Shown piece by piece: positions 47,527 to 54,656 of a stretch of DNA of 61,309 nucleotides; positions within the stretch are counted from its first letter, which is position 1, and the number at the start of each line of letters is the position of its first letter. Below the pieces are notes generated by a model. It saw nothing but the letters and a program-made list of their open reading frames with translations, made no database searches and was not told the DNA's origin. The DNA is from a virus: IMG/VR virus record IMGVR_UViG_3300034018_000646, positions 1 through 61,309 of that record, one strand, 5' to 3'. Both the position numbers and the translations under genes were made by a program.

Positions 47527-50043
47527 TCAGATGGCGTAGGGGTTCACGCGGGGTTTCGGCGGTGCCGGGGCCTCGCGGACGGACTTGCTTTCACGCTTTA
47601 CACCGGAAAGTAGGCCCTTGTCCATAATGACACGCGAAGCCTGACTGAAAACGTCCACGAAGTCGTCGTGCTTGATGGAACCCCCGCCCCGGAAGGAGCA
47701 AAGTTGGTCCAGCGCGGGCTCGGTCCAAGTACGCGGCTTGCCGGGCCGTTTCTCGCTTTCGGGCAACCAAAAATAACCGCGAGCGAACAGGTGGCTTACC
47801 ATATGCAGGCGGGCCAGCTTGTCGGCGCGACCGGGATTGTAGGGGTAGGCGTGTATGCCTTCCTTCGACAGCGACTGGCGCAGGCTGATGCCGCTGCCCT
47901 TGTCCTCGATGATGAGCAGATCGGGCTTGCGACCGCTGGTCATGGGCTTGGCGGGGCCGAACATCGGCTTGATGAGCGCCGTGTCCTCGTCGTCGCCGTA
48001 GGCGGTGTTCAATTCGCGCTTCACCCGGGTGATGAGGTCGGGCATCCCGAGGTGGTCGCTCCAGCAGTCAAGGACCAGCACGTTCATCACGTCCTCGTGC
48101 CAGAAAATGCCAAACACGGCGCAGGCCGACGGGTCCGGGTCGTGGGTGCGCTTGTCGAGGGTGCGCTCGGTGAAGGCCGTGTCAAGGGACATGATGATCC
48201 ACTCGAACTTGGGCAGGGGCTTGCTCGCCGGCCACAACTTGAACCAGGAGCGGGCGATGATGCCGCCCTCCTCGGCGTCGATCAGTTCGCCTTCCAGTTC
48301 CTGCCGCCCGAGTTTGGTGCCCTCGTACTTCTTCAACTCGTCGTAGAACGACTCTGCGAGGTTCTCGCGGTTGTCGTAGGTCGAACCCCGGATGATGATG
48401 CGCCCGGGCTTGGGCTCGGTCAGGTTGCGGATCAGGGTCTTGGGCTTGGGCGTCGAGGTCCAGACGACCTGCGGGTTGACGCCGAGACGCCGACCAAACG
48501 CGGCCTGGTCCCACGCCTCTTGATCGCGGATCCACGCCGCGACCTCGTCGCCCCAGTCGCCGGCGCTATTTGGCCCCCGCAGTCGCTCGGGCTCCTCTGT
48601 GCCGAAGCCGCGGATCGTGGCGCCGTTGATCAGGGTGATCAGCAGGTTGGTCTTGTTGTAGTCGGCGACGAGTTCGGGCGGGATGACGTTGAGCAGGCCG
48701 GATTGGCCCTCGAAGCAGGTGAACCGCACGTCGTTGAGCGTCGGGGCGATGACCCGGAACGGAAACTTGTTGGTGTCCCGGTAGGCTTTCTGCCCGAGCC
48801 ACTCGGCACCGACCCGGGTGTTGTGCGTCGGGATCATCGCCTCGCCGCACAGGAACATGCTGTTCGGGCTGTCGACCGTCAGGCAGCGCATGGGCACCGG
48901 CGCCACCTCCTCGGCGGCGACGATCATGCGGTGCCGGTTGCGCAGGGCCTGAGCGCCGGGCGTGCGCCACGCCGCAGCCTTGCGGGGCAGCGAGAACGGC
49001 TGGTAGGTGCTGCGCCACTTGACCCGGTAGCGCGGGCCGCAGTCCTTGCCGTTGAGCCGCGCCCGGTCTTCCAGCAGGACGGGCTTCTGGCCGAGGGAAC
49101 GCGCCAACTCAACCACCGCATCGGCAAGGCAGCGCAGGGTCGAGCAGAACTCGATGTGACCCGCCGACAGCGAGCAGTGCCCGTCACTGTCCAGCAGGCC
49201 CGCCAGGAGGGCTTCGCGCTGCTTCACAGAGCCTTGCAGGTAGTCTCGGGGCACATGCTTGTCGCCGACCACGCCAACGGCCCTGAGCGGCTCCAAAAGG
49301 CCCTTGACGTAGCCGTCCCTGCCGTTGGCGTAGCGCGTCACGCTGTAGCCAAGGGCCTCGTAGCGCGCCACGACGAGGTCCGTGTCGTCGGGGTGGGTGC
49401 TGATGCCGGGGCCTACGGTCGCACCGTTGCCAAGCCAGTAGCCGAGCGCCCAAGGGTCGATTGGCAGGGCCTTTTTGGGGTATTGCAGGGGGTGGCAGGT
49501 CGGGATGCAGTGGTTCGTGTCGCCGCGCGTGCCGAAAACCAGCGTGTCAACGATCTCGGCGGTGGTGCGCACCTCGGGTCCGACGGCGCCGACGACGCTG
49601 CCGCGGGAATCCCACAGGGGCTGGACGTGCGCCGGCCAGTTTTCAGGGAAATCGTCGGCTTCGGGGTGGTGGCGGATGAACTGCTTGCGCTCGCGGTGGG
49701 TCCAAGTGACCCACAGGTGGTCCTCGCAGGCCGTGATCGTCGCCCCGTCGCTGAAAGTCAGGCGGTAAGCGCGAGTGACGGGCTGCTCGTAGGTGGCGAC
49801 GATGCGGCACGGGGCGCCGGTCTCGTCAAAGACCTCGTCGCCGACCTCCAGGTCGCCGAGTCGCCGCCAGCCGGAGGGCGCCGGGATCGGCGTCTCTTTG
49901 CAAAGCTGCTTGCCGTATCCTCTCCCGGCCTGCACGCCGATCTGCGACCACCCGGTGTCGGGGAGCAACTGGTCCGGCCTGGCCGTTGCGCGCCAGCGGC
50001 CCTGCCAGTCGATGAACAGCAGGTCCTCCTTGGACAGGGCCAT
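47527..50043 (-). CDS. Terminase large subunit containing an intein
   Basis: The precursor is about 838 residues; excision of the intein (48820-49908) leaves about 475. The mature ATPase has Walker A GRGYGKT, rebuilt across the splice junction, Walker B SAGDWGDEVAAW and coupling motif WTSTPKPKT; the nuclease has MSLDTAFTER and IIEDKGSG with acidic residues. It packages DNA through the portal. The start is uncertain: ATG at 50043, TTG at 50067 (overlapping the upstream stop) or ATG at 50100. Splicing must occur for any packaging, because the intein lies inside the ATP-binding loop. Confidence 0.85.
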   Translation of the reverse strand: MALSKEDLLFIDWQGRWRATARPDQLLPDTGWSQIGVQAGRGYGKQLCKETPIPAPSGWRRLGDLEVGDEVFDETGAPCRIVATYEQPVTRAYRLTFSDGATITACEDHLWVTWTHRERKQFIRHHPEADDFPENWPAHVQPLWDSRGSVVGAVGPEVRTTAEIVDTLVFGTRGDTNHCIPTCHPLQYPKKALPIDPWALGYWLGNGATVGPGISTHPDDTDLVVARYEALGYSVTRYANGRDGYVKGLLEPLRAVGVVGDKHVPRDYLQGSVKQREALLAGLLDSDGHCSLSAGHIEFCSTLRCLADAVVELARSLGQKPVLLEDRARLNGKDCGPRYRVKWRSTYQPFSLPRKAAAWRTPGAQALRNRHRMIVAAEEVAPVPMRCLTVDSPNSMFLCGEAMIPTHNTRVGAEWLGQKAYRDTNKFPFRVIAPTLNDVRFTCFEGQSGLLNVIPPELVADYNKTNLLITLINGATIRGFGTEEPERLRGPNSAGDWGDEVAAWIRDQEAWDQAAFGRRLGVNPQVVWTSTPKPKTLIRNLTEPKPGRIIIRGSTYDNRENLAESFYDELKKYEGTKLGRQELEGELIDAEEGGIIARSWFKLWPASKPLPKFEWIIMSLDTAFTERTLDKRTHDPDPSACAVFGIFWHEDVMNVLVLDCWSDHLGMPDLITRVKRELNTAYGDDEDTALIKPMFGPAKPMTSGRKPDLLIIEDKGSGISLRQSLSKEGIHAYPYNPGRADKLARLHMVSHLFARGYFWLPESEKRPGKPRTWTEPALDQLCSFRGGGSIKHDDFVDVFSQASRVIMDKGLLSGVKRESKSVREAPAPPKPRVNPYAI
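48820..49908 (-). other. Class 3-type intein with LAGLIDADG endonuclease in TerL
   Basis: It spans 363 codons, from Gln1 (QLCKETPIPAPSGWRRLGDL) to Asn (IPTHN), inserted between GRGYGK and TRVGAEW. Position 1 is Gln, not Cys or Ser. The class 3 signature is present: Trp after block B His (CEDHLW), Cys at block F position 4 (MRCLTVD where others have Asp), and Thr at block G (THN). The endonuclease has two LAGLIDADG helices, LGYWLGNGA and LLAGLLDSDG, each with a catalytic acidic or near-acidic position. Splicing should start from the block F Cys. Confidence 0.82.
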
Positions 50044-50063
50044 CAGTTGCTCGCGGGTGACTG

Positions 50064-50312
50064 TCAATGCAGGGTTCCCAGCAGGTCGAACATGTCGCAC
50101 GGCAGCAGGACGTAGCCGCTCGGGGCGCCGCAGTCCGGGCCGTTCAGCAGGAAGGTGACGGCCTCGGTCGCGTGGACCGTCGGGTCTCCGTCCTTGTCGT
50201 ACATGCGCACGAGCGGGATGCGCTGCCCATCGGCCATGACGAGGACGCCATGGGTGAGGCTCAGGTAAGCCGCCTCTCCGGTGAGCCGCGCCACCACCTC
50301 GTCAGCCGTCAT
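50064..50312 (-). CDS. Small hypothetical protein upstream of TerL
   Basis: An 82-residue protein: MTADEVVARLTGEAAYLSLT, HGVLVMADGQRIPLVRMYDK, VLLPCDMFDLLGTLH. It is a compact alpha/beta-looking protein with no known domain. It overlaps the HTH gene and the TerL start region. ATGs at 50345 and 50348 are alternative starts. Confidence 0.6.
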   Translation of the reverse strand: MTADEVVARLTGEAAYLSLTHGVLVMADGQRIPLVRMYDKDGDPTVHATEAVTFLLNGPDCGAPSGYVLLPCDMFDLLGTLH

Positions 50313-50514
50313 CCGACTGCCAGCCGTCCTCGGGCGACCAGCCATCAAGCAGGGCCTCCATGACGACCGACACGGGGCCGGACACCTCGATCTCGTCTCG
50401 CTCCATGCGCCGGATCCGCCTTTCGCCGTTCGCGCCGAAGCGCAGGATGTCAGCCAACTCCTGTCGGGTGAGTTTAAGGTCTTCGCGGGCGTCCCGCAAC
50501 TCTTCGCCGGTCAT
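50302..50514 (-). CDS. HTH (XRE-type) regulator
   Basis: A 70-residue protein with a lambda-repressor-like helix-turn-helix: DAREDLKLTRQELADILRFG followed by ERRIRRMERDEIEVSGPVSV. It overlaps the methyltransferase stop (ATGATG) and may be co-translated with it. As a single HTH domain in the late operon it could autoregulate the methyltransferase or late genes; it is not flanked by a lysogeny module. ATG at 50517 is the alternative start. Confidence 0.75.
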   Translation of the reverse strand: MTGEELRDAREDLKLTRQELADILRFGANGERRIRRMERDEIEVSGPVSVVMEALLDGWSPEDGWQSDDG

Positions 50515-51767
50515 CATGTCAAGCCACTCTCTGCAATTTCGATCTGTCGCCCGATCCAGGCCATGACCGGGACGGCCATGCTGTTTCCCAAACTTTTGTA
50601 TCGGGGTCCGTCTGCTGCGGGCTTGCCGCGGTAGGGGATCAGCGTGTGGCCGTCAGGGAAGCCCTGGAGGCGCTCGCACTCTGTGGGGGTGAGGCGGCGG
50701 ACTTGGAGGCCAGCCTGCACAACCGCACCACCACCACGCCCTGTGCCATCCTCGCTGGCGTCAAACCCGTCGGCTTGAAGCGTGTGGAAGACCTCGCCGG
50801 TCGCGCAGACCGCAACCGCCCCGACGCCAACACCGGATCGCCCGCCTGTCGGTGTCAGGATGGCGTTCGACACGCCGTCCTGCCGGGCCTCCAGCGTTGC
50901 GCCGCCTTCCCGCCCGCGAATGGCGAGGGTGTAGGGCTCGACGACCATCGTCTCGCTCTCATAGTCGATCCGCCCCATGCCGCCGGCGTTCAGGCAGTGG
51001 GACACGTCTCCGGTGCTGATGCTGCGAACCGCCACTACAGGGTCTTGCCCTCGGGTCTCTCCAGCTCGCTCGACGCCCCGGCCACTTGAGACAAGGCTCG
51101 GAGCAACATCGGCGGAAGTGCCTTTCCCCGCCGTTCGGCGCGGCGGAGGATCCCCGCGCAGGCTTTGGGGCTCAAGAAGAACCGGCGGTCGACTGGCCCA
51201 GTCTCCAAAGTCTGCGAGAGCGAACACGCGACGGCGCCGTTGCGCCACTCCGAACCATTGCGCGTCCAGCACGGCCCACTCGACCATTCCTTCGGAGCCA
51301 ACGGCGGCGCCCTCCGTGCCCCAGCCCTTGGGCGGGACGGGGACGTCGACACCCGCCAGTTCGCCAACCACTGCTGCAAAGTCGCGTCCCTTGTTGCTGC
51401 TGAAGGCTCCGCAGACGTTCTCCCACAAGGCCCATCGGCATCCGCAGTAATCCCTTGCCCATCGCACGATGTCGACGGCGACGTGAAACAGTCCGCTGCG
51501 CTCACCGGCCAGCCCCTCCCTCTTGCCCGCCACGGACAGGTCCTGGCAGGGCGATCCAAATACCACAAGGTCAATGCGACCCAGTGCGGCGAGATCCGCC
51601 GCGTCGATCTTCGTCACGTCGCCGAGGTTCGGGACGGACGGGTAGCGGTGTGCCAGGACCGCGCTGGCGAACGCATCCACCTCCGCGACGCCGGCGCACT
51701 CCCACCCCAGCGGCTCCCACGCCACGCTCGCAGCCTCGATGCCGCTGAACAGGGACAGGTACCTCAT
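50514..51767 (-). CDS. DNA cytosine-5 methyltransferase
   Basis: A 417-residue C5 methyltransferase with motifs in order: I (YLSLFSGIEAASVAW), IV with catalytic Cys (GSPCQDLSVAG), VI (LWENVCGAF) and IX/X (RRLTPTECERLQGFPDG, SLGNSMAVPV). The variable target region lies between about residues 175 and 330. The start at 51767 is fixed by GGAG and an ATGA overlap with the upstream gene. No restriction enzyme partner lies next to it, so self-protection against host restriction is the likeliest role; the recognition site is unknown. Confidence 0.87.
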   Translation of the reverse strand: MRYLSLFSGIEAASVAWEPLGWECAGVAEVDAFASAVLAHRYPSVPNLGDVTKIDAADLAALGRIDLVVFGSPCQDLSVAGKREGLAGERSGLFHVAVDIVRWARDYCGCRWALWENVCGAFSSNKGRDFAAVVGELAGVDVPVPPKGWGTEGAAVGSEGMVEWAVLDAQWFGVAQRRRRVFALADFGDWASRPPVLLEPQSLRGDPPPRRTAGKGTSADVAPSLVSSGRGVERAGETRGQDPVVAVRSISTGDVSHCLNAGGMGRIDYESETMVVEPYTLAIRGREGGATLEARQDGVSNAILTPTGGRSGVGVGAVAVCATGEVFHTLQADGFDASEDGTGRGGGAVVQAGLQVRRLTPTECERLQGFPDGHTLIPYRGKPAADGPRYKSLGNSMAVPVMAWIGRQIEIAESGLT

Positions 51768-51937
51768 CCGAACTCCGGCGTCTCGGGCAATAGCCAGCGA
51801 CGGACGGCGGCGTATCGGGCGACCTTGTAGAGGCCGTAAAGGCGCGGCCAATGGTGACGCAGAGAATCCCATCGCTCCGCGTCCATCATCGCGTCGTGGG
51901 CGTCGTAGTAGGCTTGCAGTTCGGGCGGATAGGTCAT
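51764..51937 (-). CDS. Small hypothetical protein coupled to the methyltransferase
   Basis: A 57-residue protein (MTYPPELQAYYDAHDAMMDA, LRHHWPRLYGLYKVARYAAV, ending ETPEFG), helical and Trp/Tyr-rich. AGGAGT lies 6-8 nt before the ATG at 51937; the stop overlaps the methyltransferase ATG. Unknown function. Confidence 0.65.
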   Translation of the reverse strand: MTYPPELQAYYDAHDAMMDAERWDSLRHHWPRLYGLYKVARYAAVRRWLLPETPEFG

Positions 51938-52113
51938 CCCAGCACTCCTTTGGTCCAGACGAAATACAGAGGCGGGCCAAGCCAGAACACAATCCACAAG
52001 ATGGACAGCCGCCGCTGCACTTTTGTCCAGTCAGGCCACCATTGAAAACCCAGAGTAGATATCATGCCGATAACGAGCATGAGCAGCAGGCAGGTCTCTT
52101 GAGAAATCATCAT
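51934..52113 (-). CDS. Small two-helix membrane protein
   Basis: A 59-residue protein: ETCLLLMLVIGMISTLGFQW is the first membrane helix, LSILWIVFWLGPPLYFVW the second, with a short basic loop between. Starts at one of two consecutive ATGs (52113 or 52110). The stop overlaps the next ATG. Possible roles include superinfection exclusion; not recognised. Confidence 0.6.
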   Translation of the reverse strand: MMISQETCLLLMLVIGMISTLGFQWWPDWTKVQRRLSILWIVFWLGPPLYFVWTKGVLG

Positions 52114-52153
52114 GACCAAGGGTCCTTTCGTGTCGTGCGCCCAACCATTAGCC

Positions 52154-52171
52154 TCACTGGTCAGCCTCCTT
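52154..52171 (-). repeat. Gene-junction cassette, copy 1
   Basis: AAGGAGGCTGACCAGTGA on the minus strand encodes KEADQ plus stop and simultaneously offers a Shine-Dalgarno (AAGGAGG) 7 nt before a GTG overlapping the stop. Here only a 15-codon frame (to 52109) follows that GTG, so the start may be unused. Confidence 0.75.
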
Positions 52172-52504
52172 GGCGGTGGTCTCGGGTCCGTGGTGGTCGT
52201 CACCTTCATACGACATCGCCGCTTCCTTCTGTTCTGCGGTCAAGGTGGAAACAAATCCGGTCAGGGGCCGCGCCCGAGAGTTGATGTTGTCGATTGCATT
52301 TGCCTTCATGACGGACATCATCTTTTCGGCCCTGCGTCGCCAATCTTTTAACTCTGCGTTTTCGCCCTCTAGTTGCTTGATGCGCTCAAGAAACGGGGCA
52401 AGCGCGGCGCGCATAGCGGCGGGTTGGTCGCGACTGTCCTGTGACTGGTTAAGAAGCGTGGCGTTGTAAGTGATAACCGCCATCCTTAAGTTCGCGCTGT
52501 TCAC
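52154..52504 (-). CDS. Hypothetical helical protein ending in KEADQ
   Basis: A 116-residue, mostly helical protein (AALAPFLERIKQLEGENAEL). It starts with GTG in a junction cassette and ends TAKEADQ, so its own 3' end is also such a cassette (52154-52171). The ATG 21 nt downstream is an alternative start. Function unknown. Confidence 0.6.
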   Translation of the reverse strand: MNSANLRMAVITYNATLLNQSQDSRDQPAAMRAALAPFLERIKQLEGENAELKDWRRRAEKMMSVMKANAIDNINSRARPLTGFVSTLTAEQKEAAMSYEGDDHHGPETTAKEADQ

Positions 52505-52516
52505 TGGTCAGCCTCA
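52501..52516 (-). repeat. Gene-junction cassette, copy 2 (variant)
   Basis: AATGAGGCTGACCAGTGA differs from the canonical form at its 5' end. The 52514-52660 gene stops at the TGA of AATGA, and the next gene starts at the GTG at 52504, with GAGG as its ribosome site. Confidence 0.65.
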
Positions 52517-52660
52517 TTGAGCAGAGCGCGGGGCCCGGAAGGCGTCGGTAGTCGGTATTCCGCCGATTTGATATCTCCGCGCCTGCGCCCACAGGCTCAC
52601 TTGCATAAGCGCGACAGCCAGTTCCTCCTCCAGTGCCTCAATGCGTTCATCGTCACTCAC
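52514..52660 (-). CDS. Small helical protein
   Basis: A 48-residue protein (VSDDERIEALEEELAVALMQ...FRAPRSAQ), acidic and helical. It starts with GTG directly after a cassette copy (52658-52673). Its sequence resembles the start of the gene at 52829 (SDD), so it may share an origin. Unknown function. Confidence 0.5.
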   Translation of the reverse strand: MSDDERIEALEEELAVALMQVSLWAQARRYQIGGIPTTDAFRAPRSAQ

Positions 52661-52832
52661 TGGCAGCCTCCTTGTAACCCTCAGTTACGTCGAAGATTGT
52701 TATTATTGGAAACTTCCGAACGATTCCGTCTTCTGTATAAACGCAGTAGAATAGCCCCTTGGTGTTGGTGTTGACTACATTGTTAATCGTTATCGGCAGT
52801 GCTGTTTGTGAGAGACGAATAGAAATCTTCAC
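52653..52832 (-). CDS. Small AT-rich hypothetical protein
   Basis: A 59-residue protein (VKISIRLSQTALPITINNVV...YKEAASE), beta-rich, with AT-rich codons unlike the surrounding genes. GTG start in the cassette at 52829; its last residues (YKEAASE) come from a frame-shifted reading of the next cassette. Composition suggests recent acquisition. Confidence 0.55.
   Translation of the reverse strand: MKISIRLSQTALPITINNVVNTNTKGLFYCVYTEDGIVRKFPIITIFDVTEGYKEAASE
52658..52673 (-). repeat. Gene-junction cassette, copy 3 (2-bp deletion)
   Basis: AAGGAGGCTGCCAGTG lacks two bases relative to the others. As a result the upstream gene reads through in another frame (KEAASE) and overlaps the next gene by 8 nt, but SD and GTG are preserved. 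Confidence 0.65.
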
Positions 52833-52846
52833 TGGTCAGCCTCCTT
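52829..52846 (-). repeat. Gene-junction cassette, copy 4
   Basis: Canonical AAGGAGGCTGACCAGTGA. The match with copy 5 extends 6 bp further into the upstream gene (LLKEADQ), to 52852. Confidence 0.8.
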
Positions 52847-53092
52847 GAGCAGATTGCGGGCGCGAATTATGGTGTTGTCGAGGACGTTCCAATCTCGATC
52901 ACCGGGTCCGCCTTGGACCCAATCGTAATCTTCGATCACTTCCCGCAACGCCTCCTCCAGCGCCCCGATCCTCTCAGTGGATGCGCTTGCCAGCCCCCGC
53001 AAAGCCTCCTCCAGCGCCTTGATCCTGCGGCGTTGCTCTTTAATAAGGGCATTCCGTCGATCCAGCGCCCGGTCAAAAATATCATCACTCAC
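52829..53092 (-). CDS. Hypothetical coiled-coil protein ending in LLKEADQ
   Basis: An 87-residue protein. RALDRRNALIKEQRRRIKAL and EEALRGLASASTERIGALEE form a charged coiled coil with an internal EEAL(R) repeat; the tail is IIRARNLLKEADQ. GTG start in the cassette at 53089. The IKALEEAL segment also appears in the gene upstream, so the two share homologous pieces. Confidence 0.6.
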   Translation of the reverse strand: MSDDIFDRALDRRNALIKEQRRRIKALEEALRGLASASTERIGALEEALREVIEDYDWVQGGPGDRDWNVLDNTIIRARNLLKEADQ

Positions 53093-53106
53093 TGGTCAGC
53101 CTCCTT
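53089..53106 (-). repeat. Gene-junction cassette, copy 5
   Basis: Canonical AAGGAGGCTGACCAGTGA with the same 6-bp upstream extension as copy 4 (to 53112). It ends the 53089-53556 gene and starts the 53092 gene by GTGA overlap. Confidence 0.8.
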
Positions 53107-53556
53107 GAGCAGGGCCTCGGCTTCGGCTTCCGTGGCGCACTCCGTCACGTCAAACAGAAAGCCGTCGTCGCGGGCCTCGCGCTCATCCACTGTGAGAATG
53201 CGAACAACGGCCCAAACGGTTGCGCAGGGGCGGGCCGTGTTGATCTGAAACACTTCTATGTGGCCCGGTTCCGCCTCTCCGAGAAGGCCCCATTCAAGGG
53301 CTTCCTCAATGACTTCATCCACAGAGTCGGCGGGAGACGCCTCATGGTCGCCATAGAACCATTCGGGCTTGTTCGCCTTCGCCAGAGCCTCCTCCAGCGC
53401 CTTGATCCTCTCGGCGGATGCGGCCTGCCCGGCGCGGTAGCCGTGGGCCATAATAAGGTGTAGGCCGGGTGTCTCGGTTTGCCCCAACACAAGGTGTAGG
53501 CTGGGTGCGTCGGTTTGCCCCCTCGCCCATAGCAGGGCCTCGTCGGGTTCAGTCAT
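53089..53556 (-). CDS. Hypothetical early/accessory protein ending in LLKEADQ
   Basis: A 155-residue protein starting MTEPDEALLWARGQTDAPSL. It has a short tandem (LHLVLGQTETPGLHLIMAHG), a helical IKALEEALAKANKPEWFYGD segment shared with neighbours, and an acidic end (ECATEAEAEALLKEADQ). AAGGAG precedes the ATG at 53556, which overlaps the upstream stop (ATGA). Unknown function. Confidence 0.65.
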   Translation of the reverse strand: MTEPDEALLWARGQTDAPSLHLVLGQTETPGLHLIMAHGYRAGQAASAERIKALEEALAKANKPEWFYGDHEASPADSVDEVIEEALEWGLLGEAEPGHIEVFQINTARPCATVWAVVRILTVDEREARDDGFLFDVTECATEAEAEALLKEADQ

Positions 53557-53891
53557 CGTGCAGTCTCCTTTGCGATGGTCTCGGGGTCTAGTTCCACAAT
53601 CGTTATCTCCGCCCGCATAATTGTAGCGGCCACTTCCAATGGCGTCTTGTCGTTCAGTTCCTTGCCAATGGCCATATGTGCAGCCTCTAGCCCATCCCGG
53701 ATGCCTTCTATGCGGGCGGCGTCGATCAGGTGCTGGTTGAGGATGCGGTAGAAAAACTTGTAATTCCACAGGCTCGGATCAACACCGGCCTTGAGAGCCT
53801 CGGCCTGACCCCCTGTGAAGGGAGCGCACTCTACCCACACATCATCCGCGACCGGCTGGGGTCCGCCGTCGTGCTTGATCCATTCAGTCAT
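53553..53891 (-). CDS. Hypothetical protein with a W-x-x-HDGG N-terminal motif
   Basis: A 112-residue protein. MTEWIKHDGGPQPVADDVWV is a recurrent phage motif also seen, as WIPHDGGSCPV, in the DUF3310 protein nearby. The C-terminal half is helical (RIEGIRDGLEAAHMAIGKEL). GGAGAG precedes the ATG. Function unknown. Confidence 0.65.
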   Translation of the reverse strand: MTEWIKHDGGPQPVADDVWVECAPFTGGQAEALKAGVDPSLWNYKFFYRILNQHLIDAARIEGIRDGLEAAHMAIGKELNDKTPLEVAATIMRAEITIVELDPETIAKETAR

Positions 53892-53967
53892 GTTGTCTCT
53901 CCAGGCCACTTGTCGGCCTCAAAGGTGCGTAACCGGCCACCATTGGCCAGTTGCGGTCGGTCATGGG

Positions 53968-54186
53968 TTAGGCCCCAAAGTGTCGAAGGGTGGCGCCCAG
54001 CACAGCAAGCGCGAGGGTCGCGAGCATCGCGACAGCCATCCAGCCGTCGGAGTTCAACCGCCCGCAAGTGAACAGCCGGGGCCAAACAAGCCTCCACGCG
54101 AAGGCCGCCTCGACCAAAAGCCACGCGATGAAGGCCGCCCCGGCGGGAAAGAAGGCGATCGTGAGCAGGATTTCAGACAGCTTCAT
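53968..54186 (-). CDS. Small two-helix membrane protein
   Basis: A 72-residue protein: ILLTIAFFPAGAAFIAWLLV and MAVAMLATLALAVLGATL are membrane helices around a basic loop (RLVWPRLFTCGRL). ATGA overlap with the DUF3310 gene upstream. A 76-bp gap with a GGCCACCATTGGCC inverted repeat follows it. Confidence 0.6.
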   Translation of the reverse strand: MKLSEILLTIAFFPAGAAFIAWLLVEAAFAWRLVWPRLFTCGRLNSDGWMAVAMLATLALAVLGATLRHFGA

Positions 54187-54656
54187 CGCTTGCCCTCCGC
54201 CTTGCCCGCCACCGCCCAGCGCAGGTAGTCCTGCGCCTTGACGAGGGTCTCGTTGCCGCCCTTGTGCTTCTCGCGCCAGACGTACTTCAGCACGTTGCCC
54301 TTGCAATAGCCGCGCCACTCCTCGTCGGTCAGGGCTGCGCGGATCGCGTCGATGCACTCGATGTCGCCCTGGCGGTAGTGGGCGTTGGGCGGGGTGGGCT
54401 TGGGGGAGGCGGGCTGCTCGCTGTCGAGGACGCGGTAGGCGGCGATGTCGCAGTCCTCGCAAAGCTCCACGCCCCACTGCCACCCAAAGCGGCCCGCGGG
54501 TCCTGCTAACTCCTTGCCGTCTTGGCGCCGTAGGACGACGTGCGTGCCCGAGGGCACCGGGCACGAACCGCCGTCGTGCGGGATCCACCCGGCGTCGTCC
54601 TCCTCGGTGAGCACGCCGGCGCGGCGGAGCCAGTAGTCGTCGGGGACGTCAGGCAT
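54183..54656 (-). CDS. DUF3310 (gp1.7-like) protein with an HDGG N-terminal extension
   Basis: A 157-residue protein. The C-terminal half, YRQGDIECIDAIRAALTDEE and CKGNVLKYVWREKHKGGNET, is the DUF3310 domain found in T7 gp1.7 (a nucleotide kinase) and related phage proteins. The N-terminal half carries the WIPHDGG motif and a CEDCD pair. A nucleotide-metabolism role is suggested by the family. The ATG at 54656 overlaps the upstream stop (TGATG). Confidence 0.75.
   Translation of the reverse strand: MPDVPDDYWLRRAGVLTEEDDAGWIPHDGGSCPVPSGTHVVLRRQDGKELAGPAGRFGWQWGVELCEDCDIAAYRVLDSEQPASPKPTPPNAHYRQGDIECIDAIRAALTDEEWRGYCKGNVLKYVWREKHKGGNETLVKAQDYLRWAVAGKAEGKR

Noticed and set aside
47668-50115. 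815-residue plus-strand frame opposite TerL
   Set aside because: Antisense shadow of TerL and its intein.
50302-50514. Lysogeny repressor
   Set aside because: No integrase, excisionase or operator array was found; the gene is embedded in the late operon.
52109-52156. 15-codon frame after junction cassette copy 1
   Set aside because: Too short and featureless to call; the next real gene starts at its own ATG at 52113.
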